Origin: a virus
DNA length: 38,325 nucleotides
IMG/VR virus record: IMGVR_UViG_3300042507_008319
Span: 1 to 38,325 of that record
Direction: 5' to 3' (one strand)
A program made the position numbers and the translations under genes. The notes under the pieces were generated by a model. That model was given only the letters and a program-made list of their open reading frames with translations. It was not told the DNA's origin and searched no databases. Each line of letters starts with the position of its first letter. The stretch's first letter is position 1. Shown piece after piece: positions 15,031-23,900 of this stretch.

Positions 15031-15753
15031 ATGGCAATCCCAGGAAGCAAGGTCGAAGAGCCGGAAGAGCAGTTCGGGGCGGTCGGCTCTCCAGTCTTCA
15101 GCATGGACGGGGACGGCCTGATCGTCTCAACCCCAACCGTGCCGTGGACCTACATGGCCAATCCCGCCGTTTGGCAGCTTTGGCCCACGGGCGGCGTCTT
15201 CGTTCCGACGCTGTTGAAGGCGACCTGGGCGGCCGGTGTCAACGGGAACGGCGCCCGGATGGCGCACGGCGAGGGCTACATCGCCTCGATGCAGATCGAC
15301 GGGTGGGTGGTGGTTCCACACCAGATCCCTGGCATGGTTGCGTTCGGCGAGCTCCGCCGCCCGACCCGTGACCAGCCATCCACCGTGCTGAACCGCTGGA
15401 CGGTGCGCCGCCAGCGTGGCGGCGTCGAAGAGCAGCACTACACCAGCGCGTGGCGCCGCCCGATTCAGTACGGCCCAGTCACACACTGGGAGCACGACGC
15501 CGAGGGCGACAAGGCAAGCCGCCTCGCCATCGCCAAGACCGTCCTGCGCATGGACCCCAACAAGCTCCCCGACCCCATCGCCAACGCCGCCGCCCGCCCC
15601 GTGGAGTCGGCCATCACCGCCCTCCTGGCTCAGCAGACCTCCCCCGTCCGCGACGCCGAGCTGCGCCGCCTGTCTCGGCAACTCCCCGAATCCATCCTCG
15701 ACCGCCACCCCTACCGGCGCACCCTCGCCGCCATGCTCAAGGACGACGAATGA
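15031..15753 (+). CDS. Unknown virion protein after the capsid gene
   Basis: A 240-aa protein preceded by AGAGGACACC. The N-terminal 130 residues look beta-rich with Trp and Gly turns (PAVWQLWPTGGVFVP, around 46-60; IDGWVVVPHQIPG), and the C-terminal 90 are helical and charged. It could be a head decoration or head-completion protein. No family recognised. It is coupled to the next gene by an ATGA overlap. Confidence 0.65.
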   Translation: MAIPGSKVEEPEEQFGAVGSPVFSMDGDGLIVSTPTVPWTYMANPAVWQLWPTGGVFVPTLLKATWAAGVNGNGARMAHGEGYIASMQIDGWVVVPHQIPGMVAFGELRRPTRDQPSTVLNRWTVRRQRGGVEEQHYTSAWRRPIQYGPVTHWEHDAEGDKASRLAIAKTVLRMDPNKLPDPIANAAARPVESAITALLAQQTSPVRDAELRRLSRQLPESILDRHPYRRTLAAMLKDDE

Positions 15754-16019
15754 TCGCCTCCCTCGCCGGCGTCACCATCCTGCTTCGCCCCTCCGCGACC
15801 GCCCACGCCGAGGACGGCCTCCTGATCGTCGCCGCCGCCGGGGAGCCCAACCCCGGAACCGACACCAAGACCCCCACCGGGCAAGCGTTCGGCGCCGCCC
15901 AGCCCGTGCTGCGGATCAACACCTCCGCCGCCGCGGAGGGAGACATCCTGGCCTACTGGACCCCCGACGGCGGCGAGACCTGGTTCGAGGGCCCCGCGCT
16001 CGGCTCCGAGGTCACCTGA
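15750..16019 (+). CDS. Small 89-aa virion-region protein
   Basis: Begins MIASLAGVTILLRP at an ATG overlapping the previous stop. It is beta-rich by appearance and contains YWTPDGGETW, which fits an Asp-box turn (SxDxGxTW), an element of beta-propellers but also of isolated hairpins. The first stretch could be hydrophobic enough for a beta strand but not a membrane anchor. Probably a small structural or decoration protein. It shares TGATG with the next gene. Confidence 0.6.
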   Translation: MIASLAGVTILLRPSATAHAEDGLLIVAAAGEPNPGTDTKTPTGQAFGAAQPVLRINTSAAAEGDILAYWTPDGGETWFEGPALGSEVT

Positions 16020-16750
16020 TGGCCGCCCCCGCCACGCTGGCCCCCGCCTCTCGTCTGCCGCACCTGCTGGTGCGCGGCGAGGCCGCCAGCGTGGCGCTTC
16101 CCCTCCGCCACGGCAGCGCGGCAGCCCTGGTCGCCCCCTCTGGCGGCACCTGGGCCTTCGTTAAGCGGGACGACACCGAGCTGTCCTCTGGCTCCGTCAC
16201 GATCGCCAGCTCCATCGCCACCGCGACGATCACCCCCGCCTCCTCGCTGGACCTGGGCAGCGGGTACGAGCTGCGCTGGGTCCTGACCATCGACGGCGCC
16301 CCCTGGCACCACCGCGCCCCGGCCTATGTCGTCCAGTGGGTGCCGCGGTGCTCCTGCACCGTCTCGGACCTGTACGACAGGCTCCCAGAGCTCGCCTACC
16401 GGATCCCCCAAGCCCAGGCCGCGGCCGGCACCGGATGGCAGCCGCAGATCGACGCCGCCTATGCCGAGCTGCTCCAGACCCTGATCGACTCCGGCCAAAA
16501 GCCATGGGAGATCGTCGGCTGCGAGGGCTATTCGGCCTGGCTGACTGCCCGCGCCCTTCAACTCGCGATCGAGGCCATCCCCCGCGGGATCGACACGAGC
16601 TGGGCGGAGCACGCCAAAGCCGCCGCCTACAAGGTCCGCGACGCCGCAGGCAGCATGAAAATCCTCCGAGACACCAGCGGCCCCACCGCCGCCAGCCGCA
16701 CCGGCCTCGGCGTGGTCCGCTTCTCCCCCGCTTACCGGGCCTCCTACTGA
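16019..16750 (+). CDS. Head-tail connector / adaptor candidate
   Basis: A 243-aa protein. The first 115 residues are beta-rich and Ala/Ser/Thr-rich; the last 120 (from CSCTVSDLYDRLPELAYRIP) are helical and resemble the gp6-like adaptor layout, in which helices bind below the portal. It lies between capsid and tail genes, where connector proteins are expected. Coupled to both neighbours by TGATG overlaps. No family match I can name. Confidence 0.55.
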   Translation: MAAPATLAPASRLPHLLVRGEAASVALPLRHGSAAALVAPSGGTWAFVKRDDTELSSGSVTIASSIATATITPASSLDLGSGYELRWVLTIDGAPWHHRAPAYVVQWVPRCSCTVSDLYDRLPELAYRIPQAQAAAGTGWQPQIDAAYAELLQTLIDSGQKPWEIVGCEGYSAWLTARALQLAIEAIPRGIDTSWAEHAKAAAYKVRDAAGSMKILRDTSGPTAASRTGLGVVRFSPAYRASY

Positions 16751-17205
16751 TGGCCGCCCCGCTCACCCGCGCCGCCTTAGAGGCGGTCCTGGCCTCCCTC
16801 CTCGCCGCCGTGACGAGCCTGGACGCCACCGACTACACCGACACCCCCGGCGCCGGCTGGACCGCGTCACGAGGCCACGGCGCCGGCTCAGACCTCGCCG
16901 ACCGGCCGCTACAGATCTCGCTGTCCCTCGGCGACGGCGCGACCGGCCCGCGCCAAGGCGTGCGCATCTTCGAGCACGCCCTGACGCTCTCCTGGCCCAT
17001 GCGCCTGCGGCAGGGCGACGATCTCGGCTCCCAGGCCCAGACCCTCGCCGCCATCCTCGCCGCCGCTGGGGCCGTCCACGCCTGGGGCGACGCCGCCAGC
17101 GGCGCGCGTGCCCTTCCGGGCGGTTACAAGCTCTTCACGATCCCCGACGCCGCCGGCTGGCTGCGCGTCGAGCTCTCTGTCTCCCTGCTGCTCCCCTGGA
17201 GGTAG
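16750..17205 (+). CDS. Tail completion / tail terminator candidate
   Basis: A 151-aa alpha/beta protein immediately before the tail tube gene, the usual place of tail terminator proteins such as lambda gpU. It has an N-terminal helix, then alternating strands (LQISLSLGDG, ALTLSWPMRLRQG) and a closing strand LRVELSVSLLLPWR. The pattern of a helix followed by a four-stranded sheet fits the gpU-like fold, but this is visual inference. Confidence 0.5.
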   Translation: MAAPLTRAALEAVLASLLAAVTSLDATDYTDTPGAGWTASRGHGAGSDLADRPLQISLSLGDGATGPRQGVRIFEHALTLSWPMRLRQGDDLGSQAQTLAAILAAAGAVHAWGDAASGARALPGGYKLFTIPDAAGWLRVELSVSLLLPWR

Positions 17206-17208
17206 CCC

Positions 17209-17703
17209 GTGGCCCTCTCCGACATCCTCGGCATCTTCCGTGACGGCTCGCTGACCGGCACCGATGACAAATCGGGCACCCCAAACTCCGCGACGGTCAC
17301 CTACTACAACGGCGACCTCGCCATCGACGGCCTCGTGCCCGGTGGCCGTGAGACCCTGCCCTTCCAGGGCCCAGAAGGCCTCCGAGCCATCCGCAAGGGC
17401 AACCGGGTGTTCCCCACGCTGTCATTCTCCGGCGACGTTGCGGCCCTCTCCAACGCCTTCGTCGAGCTGGCTTTCGGCCAGACCAGCGGCTTCGTTTCGG
17501 TGATCGCCGACATCGGCGACGACACCGGGATCAACCTGTCGTGGAGCGCCGACTACAGCACGGACACCCGCACCGCCACCTTCGATGACTGTGTTTTGAC
17601 GAGCTACAAGATCGAGCAAGGCGAGCCCAACCGCGCCTCCTTCACCTTCACCGTTTACGGTCCCGTCGTGATCGGCGGTGAGACGATCATCGCCAGCCGC
17701 TGA
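17209..17703 (+). CDS. Major tail tube protein
   Basis: A 164-aa beta-rich protein with GTG start behind GGAGG. It lies directly upstream of the G/GT chaperone and tape-measure genes, the fixed position of the tail tube. The sequence ends with FTFTVYGPVVIGG, a typical strand pair. It should stack as hexamer rings along the tape measure. It is short for a siphovirus tube subunit, with no added Ig-like domain. Confidence 0.7.
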   Translation: MALSDILGIFRDGSLTGTDDKSGTPNSATVTYYNGDLAIDGLVPGGRETLPFQGPEGLRAIRKGNRVFPTLSFSGDVAALSNAFVELAFGQTSGFVSVIADIGDDTGINLSWSADYSTDTRTATFDDCVLTSYKIEQGEPNRASFTFTVYGPVVIGGETIIASR

Positions 17704-17729
17704 GCCGGCCCCACACAGCAGAGGACGCC

Positions 17730-18128
17730 ATGACCACCGACGCCGTCGTCATACTCCGAGGCCAGCCCTACACGCTGGTCAAGCCGCGCCCCGTCCACGT
17801 CCAGATCCTCGGCGTGGACCTCACCGGCGCCCCCGTCGGTCAGTGGCTCGGCACCGTCGCCGCCGCGCTGCGCATGTGCTGGCCCCCTGGCGTGGCGTGG
17901 CCTGCTCGCATCCCGCCGCCAGACTACAAGCTCTCCCACCGCGTCGAAGACTGGGGCGCCGGCATCTATGACGGCCTCGTTGCCGCCGGGCTCTCCGAGG
18001 AGGAGATCATCGGCGCCGCCGCCGCGGCCCGGGCCTTCGCCATCGGCCTACAGGTCACCCAGGCCGAGGTCAACGCCGCCAAGGGTTTCTCCGAGCCCCC
18101 GGCGGAAACGCCACCCGCTGGGGGCTGA
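17730..18128 (+). CDS. Tail assembly chaperone, short form (G-like)
   Basis: A 132-aa protein preceded by GAGGACGCC. It sits between the tail tube gene and the tape measure, and a -1 frameshift site lies 40 nt before its stop, the hallmark of lambda G. The product is partly helical with a Pro/Ala-rich end. It would bind the tape measure protein before tail assembly and is not found in mature virions. Confidence 0.8.
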   Translation: MTTDAVVILRGQPYTLVKPRPVHVQILGVDLTGAPVGQWLGTVAAALRMCWPPGVAWPARIPPPDYKLSHRVEDWGAGIYDGLVAAGLSEEEIIGAAAAARAFAIGLQVTQAEVNAAKGFSEPPAETPPAGG

Positions 18129-18244
18129 GGCTGTCGAGGGAGTACGGCCAGCCCCCCGCTTGGTGGGCAGCCCTGGACACCGCTGAGCAGGCTATGCTCA
18201 TCGCCGATGCGCAGATGAGGGCAGAGGAGGAGGCGAAGCGATGA
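17730..18244 (+). CDS. Tail assembly chaperone, frameshifted long form (GT-like)
   Basis: Made by -1 frameshifting at 18083-18089. After the slip the frame reads on from about 18089 to TGA at 18242-18244, adding 51 residues with well-conserved character: WGLRLSREYGQPPAWW, then DTAEQAMLIADAQM and EEEAKR. The T frame has no start codon of its own in a useful place, and its stop overlaps the next ATG (ATGA at 18241), as a translated ORF would. Total about 171 aa. Equivalent to lambda gpGT, which recruits tail tube subunits to the tape measure. Confidence 0.8.
18083..18089 (+). promoter_or_regulatory. Slippery heptamer GGGTTTC for -1 frameshift
   Basis: In the G frame it reads G-GGT-TTC, an exact X-XXY-YYZ heptamer, so both tRNAs can re-pair one base back (GGG, TTT). 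The -1 frame is open for over 50 codons beyond it. No strong downstream pseudoknot was obvious to me. Confidence 0.75.
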
Positions 18245-18762
18245 TCACCGCAAAGATCGACCTCTCCGCCATTCGCGCCGCAGTCGGCGCCGCCACCGAT
18301 GGCGCCTCCGAGGCCTTCTTTCGGGTGGCCGGCGCCAAGGCCCGCCAGATCGTCGCCGACGCGCGCCCTATGTGGCCGGTCCGCTCTGGCCGCTCTCGTG
18401 ACGCCCTCGCGGTCTCGGAGCGCGTTGAGGAGACCCGCCTCTCTGTCGTGATCGAGAACGACGCCACGCCTGCCCGCGGGGGCAAGCCCTACGGCTACCT
18501 CGTGAAGTGGTCTCGCCTCACCGAGGCCCAGGTCGAGGCCAAGGTGCAGAGCTACGGCGACAAGGCCAAATCCCCTGAGCTACGCGCCGCCGCGATCGAG
18601 TACGGCCGGCGCATCGTTTACCGCCGCCACGGAAGGGGGGCGCCCCCTGGCTTCACCTCGCTCCGCCCCTGGGACGTGCTGATCGCGAAGCCGGTCAAAG
18701 CGCACGCCCCCGCCGTAGCCGCTGAGGTGCAGACCGCCCTCGCCCGCCTTAGGGTCGACTAA
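18241..18762 (+). CDS. Minor tail protein / HK97 gp10-like candidate
   Basis: A 173-aa protein between the GT chaperone and the tape measure. The segment VRSGRSRDALAVSERVEE (about 44-61), then a hydrophobic strand VVIENDATPARGGKPYGYLVKW, recalls HK97 gp10-like tail completion proteins. Those normally lie before the tail tube gene, so the position is unusual. Its ATG overlaps the stop of the frameshifted T frame, and its stop overlaps the tape-measure ATG (TAATG). Confidence 0.55.
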   Translation: MITAKIDLSAIRAAVGAATDGASEAFFRVAGAKARQIVADARPMWPVRSGRSRDALAVSERVEETRLSVVIENDATPARGGKPYGYLVKWSRLTEAQVEAKVQSYGDKAKSPELRAAAIEYGRRIVYRRHGRGAPPGFTSLRPWDVLIAKPVKAHAPAVAAEVQTALARLRVD

Positions 18763-20972
18763 TGGCAGCCTCCGCCGTCTCGATCAGCTTCATCGCCGAC
18801 ACCGCCCCGATCCGCGCGGCGCTCGCCGGCATGGAGGGCGCATCCGCGAAGGCCGCCAACGCGCTGATCTCCGACCTGCGCCGCTCCTACGCTGAGCAGG
18901 TCCGCGGAGCCGCGGCCGCAGCTAAGGCCGCCACCGTGGCCCGGCAGCAGGAGGCCGCTGCCACGTCTGCCGCGTTGGCCCGCGTTGCCGAAGAGGCCGA
19001 GCGCGTTCGGCTCGGCCCAGACGCATTCAACGCCACCAAGGCGCTCCGAGAGCTTGACGCGCTCGAAGCCCGCCTCAAGGCCCTGGACGCCGCCGACGCC
19101 GCCGCGATGGCGAACATCGCCGCCCGGCGCGGGCAGCTGCAGGGCGACCTCGCTCGGGCCGGCTCCACGTCCGGGGAGATGCAGGGACCGGCGCAGGCCC
19201 CCGCCGCGCCATCCAAGGCGATGCAGGCGTACAACGCCGCCCTCGCCGACCTTGACCGGCACAGCCAGGCCGCCGCCGCCTCTCAGCGCGGCTTGCAGGG
19301 CGGGCTGCAGGCCGTCGCGATGCAGATGCCCGACGTTGTCGCGCAACTCTCCGCGGGCGCCCCGCCGCTTCAGGTGCTCGTCCAGCAGGGGAGCCAGGTC
19401 GGGCAGCAGATGCTCGCGGCGTCCGGCTCTGTGGGTGGGCTCGCGGCAGCCCTGGCCCCGCTCGCGCCCCTGATCGCCGCTCTCGCTGTGGCGGTGGCCG
19501 GCGTCACCGCTGCCTATGCCGTGTGGGCCAACGCCACCGACGCCGCCGCCGACGCCAGCGGCCGGATCGAGGAGCGGATCACCAAGGCCGACGGCGCCAT
19601 CGTCCGGGCCCGCCAGTCGGTGGCCGGCCTCGCCCGTGAGTGGGCCGCCTACTCCCAGGCGACCCGCGAAGCCGCCGAGGACGTGCAGGTCCAGATCGGC
19701 GGCCTCTCCGGCGTCCGCCTCGAAGCCGAGCGCGCCGAGGCCGCCGCGCGAAAGCAGGCCGACGCCGCCGTTAGAGCCCAGGCCGATCTTGTCGCCAGCA
19801 TCGGCCAGCGCCTCGCCGCCGAGGAGCAGCTCCGCCTCTCCGGTCGCTTGACGATGTCGGCAGACATCGAATCGAGCCGCGTGCTCGGCGAGATGCGCGA
19901 CGCCCACAAGGCCGCCACCGCGCGGCTCGGCGAGATGCGCGGCGCGCAAGATCAGGCCGGCCTCGCCGCCTACTCCCTCGCCGAGGCCCAGGCGGCCGAA
20001 GGCGAGGCCGCGAAGCGCGCCGCCGACGCCCAGCGCGGGCACACCAGCGCCCTGGACGCCACCCGCGAAGCCCTGCGCCGCCTCGCCGAAGCTGACTCCG
20101 ACTACAAGGGCCGCGTAGACGAGCGCGCCGCCGCTGTCGCCGGCCTTCGCGGAATCATCGAGGGCGCCGGCCGCTTCGAAGAGAGCAGCATCGGCCGGAT
20201 CATTCAAGCTCGCGATGAGCAGCTCGCCCAGATCGACGCCATGGCCGCCGCCTCTGGCCGCCTGGACCTCGCCGCCCAGGCCTCGGCCGACGTGCGCCTC
20301 GAAGCCGAGCGCAAGCTCGCCGTAGAGCTCGCCGTTATAGAGGCCGAGCGCGAATCTCGCGCCGCCGCCGCTGCTGAGCGAGAGAAGCAGCGGGTAGAGC
20401 AGGTGCGCGCCCTCACTGTGCAGGGCGCTTCGCAGATGTTCGGGGGGCTGGCCTCCTCTGCCCAGATGGCCGCCGATCTCGCCGCCTCCTCCTCCGAGGC
20501 GGCCGCCCGCCGCGCCTTCGTGGCCTACAAGGCTCTCGCCATCGCCCAGGCCACGATCGACGCCCTCGCCGCCGCGGCCCGCGCCGGCCGTGACTACCCC
20601 TTCCCCCTCTCCGTAGGCGTCGCCGCCTCCGCCTACGCCACCGGCGCCGCCCGCGTCGCGACGATCGCCGCCACCGAGCCCTCCTTCCACGTCGGCGGCA
20701 TGGTCTCGGACCCTCCGACCGCCCCCGACGAGGTCCGCGCCACGCTGACCCGCGGCGAGGGCGTGCTCACCGCTCGCGGCGTGGCCAACGTCGGCGGCCC
20801 CGACGGCTTGGCGAAGCTCAACCGCGGCGCTCCTGCAGCCAGCCCTGCCCCGGTGGCGGTCCTGGTCCCCCCTGACGCCCCGTCTCGACTGTTTCGCGAT
20901 GCCGTAGCCACCCGCGAAGGGCGCGGCCTCGCCCGCCGGGCTACGCGCGACTCCTCTAAGGTGGCATGGTGA
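18762..20972 (+). CDS. Tail length tape measure protein
   Basis: A 736-aa, strongly Ala/Arg/Glu-rich, mostly helical protein with long coiled-coil stretches (about 30-130 and 255-560). A central motif near 180-220 (AVAMQMPDVVAQLSAG...PPLQVLVQQGSQVGQQML) matches the TMP_2-type conserved block of lambda-like tape measures, followed by a hydrophobic segment at about 225-256 that may insert in the membrane during DNA ejection. At about 1.5 angstroms per residue the tail would be near 110 nm long. It sits correctly after GT and before the tail tip genes. Confidence 0.9.
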   Translation: MAASAVSISFIADTAPIRAALAGMEGASAKAANALISDLRRSYAEQVRGAAAAAKAATVARQQEAAATSAALARVAEEAERVRLGPDAFNATKALRELDALEARLKALDAADAAAMANIAARRGQLQGDLARAGSTSGEMQGPAQAPAAPSKAMQAYNAALADLDRHSQAAAASQRGLQGGLQAVAMQMPDVVAQLSAGAPPLQVLVQQGSQVGQQMLAASGSVGGLAAALAPLAPLIAALAVAVAGVTAAYAVWANATDAAADASGRIEERITKADGAIVRARQSVAGLAREWAAYSQATREAAEDVQVQIGGLSGVRLEAERAEAAARKQADAAVRAQADLVASIGQRLAAEEQLRLSGRLTMSADIESSRVLGEMRDAHKAATARLGEMRGAQDQAGLAAYSLAEAQAAEGEAAKRAADAQRGHTSALDATREALRRLAEADSDYKGRVDERAAAVAGLRGIIEGAGRFEESSIGRIIQARDEQLAQIDAMAAASGRLDLAAQASADVRLEAERKLAVELAVIEAERESRAAAAAEREKQRVEQVRALTVQGASQMFGGLASSAQMAADLAASSSEAAARRAFVAYKALAIAQATIDALAAAARAGRDYPFPLSVGVAASAYATGAARVATIAATEPSFHVGGMVSDPPTAPDEVRATLTRGEGVLTARGVANVGGPDGLAKLNRGAPAASPAPVAVLVPPDAPSRLFRDAVATREGRGLARRATRDSSKVAW

Positions 20973-23900
20973 GCAGCTACACTCTCCCCCGCGCGCCCGT
21001 GCTGATCGTCGGCGACCCCCGCCTGCGCGACCCGTCGACCGCGCTGTGGTCTGCGCAGTCGAGCTACACCCAGGCCGGCCCGGTCCCCGCTGTCGCCGAA
21101 ACGTCGAGCGCCCTGCTCACCGTCGAGGCTGGCGGCACCGTCGAGGAGCCCGGCCAGGACGTGGAGGTCCAAGTCCTGCGCGGCGGCCAGCCCGGCCGCA
21201 GCACCAAGGCCGCGACCTTCGCCCACCGCGTCGCCGGCGGCACCTGGCGCGGCCAGGATCTGCCCTCCGCCCTGGCTGGCGTGCAGCGGATCGAGGAGAC
21301 CACCGGCGGCGCCGCCACCTTCACCACGCCGTCGATCGCCTCCCTCCCCTCTGGCGTGGCCCTCCTCGCCTACGCAGTCGCCGGCACCGGCGACGACGGG
21401 ATCGCCGTCCGCCGCCTCGCCCCGGGTGACACCGAGTGGGGCGACCGCGTGCTGGTGCACGACGACGCCGCCGACGTAGCGAGCCAGTACCCGGTCCTCA
21501 CCGTGGCCGGCGCCGCCGTGCTGCTCATCGCCTGGGTGGCCTCTGTCGACGCCTCATCCTGGCATCTGCGCACCTGGGTAAGCCACGACGAGGGGCAGAC
21601 CTGGGTCACCCTCGGCGCCTACGCGACCGCCGAGACAGACATCGCCACCCTCGGCGCCCTCCGCCCTCGCCGCATCGCCGCCGCCTACCACGCCGGCCAG
21701 CTCCTCGTGCTGGCGCACCTCTACCGCCCTGGCGCGACCTACAAAGACACCATTCGCCAGTACGCCTCTGGCGACCTCGGCGCCTCTTTCGCCGCCGTCT
21801 ACACCCAGGCCGGCGCCACCTACGACGACTCTGGCGGCTACCCAGTCGCCGTCACCGTCTCCGGCGCCCTGCTCACCGTCTGGGCCCGCTCGGCAAACGC
21901 CGGCGCCGCTGGCTCCTGGGTCCGCGCCCGCCTCGGCTCTGCCTTCCAGTCGATCGCCGCCGCCGACACCTACGGCGGCGAGGCCTGGGACGGGCAAGCC
22001 GTCGACGTGACCGCCTCCGCCATCGTTGACGCCGACCTCGCCGCCTGCGTAGACGACGCGGGCCTGCTGTGGCTGCACTGGCGCTACGCCGATCCCGCCT
22101 CTGGCTCTGCCCAGCGGTGCGGCGTGGTGGTCTCCGGCGACGGCGGCCGCACCACCGAGCCCGTCGGCGTCGACCCCACCGACCCGACCGATCCCGCCCA
22201 GTCGACGACGTGGTGGTCATCCGCGCCGCCCGGCACCTCCTCGGCCGCCTACCCCACCCGCCTCGCCACCTGCTACCACCGCGGCCGCGTGCTCCTCGCC
22301 GCCACGCACACCGCCGCCGCCTCTGCCCTGGACCTCTCGATCGACGTGTGGGCCCTCGGCGGATGGGGCTCCACCACGCTCCCCCCGACCCGCCGCGGCT
22401 CCCTCCTCGGCGACCGGGCCTCGTGGTGGCACACCTGGGCCCCGATCGAGCGCCCCGACGATCTGGCCAGCACCTACACCACCACCACGTCGGGCACGTC
22501 TACCGCTGCCCTCTCCGGCGGCGCCCTCCAGATCACCACGTCGGCCGCCGGCGGCGCGCGCTACTACACCGAGCCCCCCTTCCTCGCCGGCGACCCAACC
22601 CACCTGATCGCCGAGGCCGCCGTCACCGCCACCGCCGGCGGCTCCCTCCTCAGCGCCGCCATCGCCCTGCGCCTGCGCGTCTCCGACGGCGCCACCTACG
22701 GCGCCGAGATCGAGCTGCGCTTCACCGCGACCGCGATCCGCGTCTACGACCTCGTAGCCGGCGCGGCCCTCGCCACCGTCTCGGGCCTCTCCGCCGCCCC
22801 CCGCGCCGTTCGGATCGGCCTCTCCGCCACCGGCCTCCGCGTCTACCACCGCGACCACGCGCCCCTCGATGAGGCCCGCGATTGGACCCTCACCGCCAGC
22901 GCCATCCCCGACGACGACGGCGGCGCGGGCGGCGCGTCCGCCGTGACTTGGGGCGCCCTCGCCAGCGCCGCCAATGTCGCCGCCTCCTGGCACCACGTCG
23001 CGTGGTCGCCCGGCGACACCGGCGGAGACCACGCCGCCGGTGTGGGGCCGTCCCGCTGGGACGCATGGGACGCCAGCGCCGCCCCCGCGGGCCTTCAGGG
23101 GGCGCCCCTCTCCACCGCCCCCTGCTACGTCGCCGCCGGCCTCACGCTCCGAGGCCGCACCGGCCCCGCCGCTGTCGGCGACACCGCGACCCTCTCCACG
23201 GCCTACCAGTGGCCGATCGAGCGCCTCTTCGCCGCCCGGTCCCGCTCTCCCCGGGCCCCGTGGCGCTCCGCCGATGAGCAGGAGCAGCAGATCGCGCTGC
23301 GCCTCACCGCGACCCCCACCACCCTCGCCGCCGGCGCCTCGCTCTCCCCGCTCCTCGGCCTGGTCATCCGCGGCTGCAACTGGCGCACCGGACGGCTCCA
23401 ACGCTGGACCGGCTCCGCGTGGTCTGATGTCGTGTCCATCGACCTCGCCGGCCCGCTCGGCTCCCTCGCCTACTCGCGCACCGGTGACACCGCGCGCCCC
23501 TCCTCCTCGGCCACGTCCGCCGGCTACCTCCTCGAGGGCGAGCTCGTCGGCGCCACCTGGGCCGCCGGATCGACCCGCCGCCGCATCCTCGCCCAGGCAG
23601 AGGGCGCGTGGGAGGGCTCGGCCTCCTGGGATGGCCCGCGGGCGGTCCTGGCCCTGTCTGGCGCCGCCCCGACTGACCCCTCCAGCGGCACCGCCGCCGT
23701 CTGGCGCACCGACGCCGCGATCCTCTTCGCCGCCCCCGCCGCGGCTGGCGGCTGGCGCCTCATCGTCGACGCCCAGGCCACCGCGGACGGCTACCTCCAG
23801 ATCGGCTCCGTGCTCCTCGGCCCCGCGTGGCCCGCCGCCGCCCTGCCCGACTGGGCCACCCAGGATGAGCTGAGCCCCGGCCGCCGGCGCCGCGTCCGCG

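Noticed and set aside
13358-15037. 559-aa minus-strand ORF opposite scaffold and capsid genes
   Set aside because: Covers three well-supported plus-strand genes and reads as low-complexity Gly/Arg/Val; a shadow.
18759-20690. 643-aa ORF on the minus strand
   Set aside because: Antisense shadow of the tape-measure gene in GC-rich DNA; Gly-rich, no SD, no protein-like motif.
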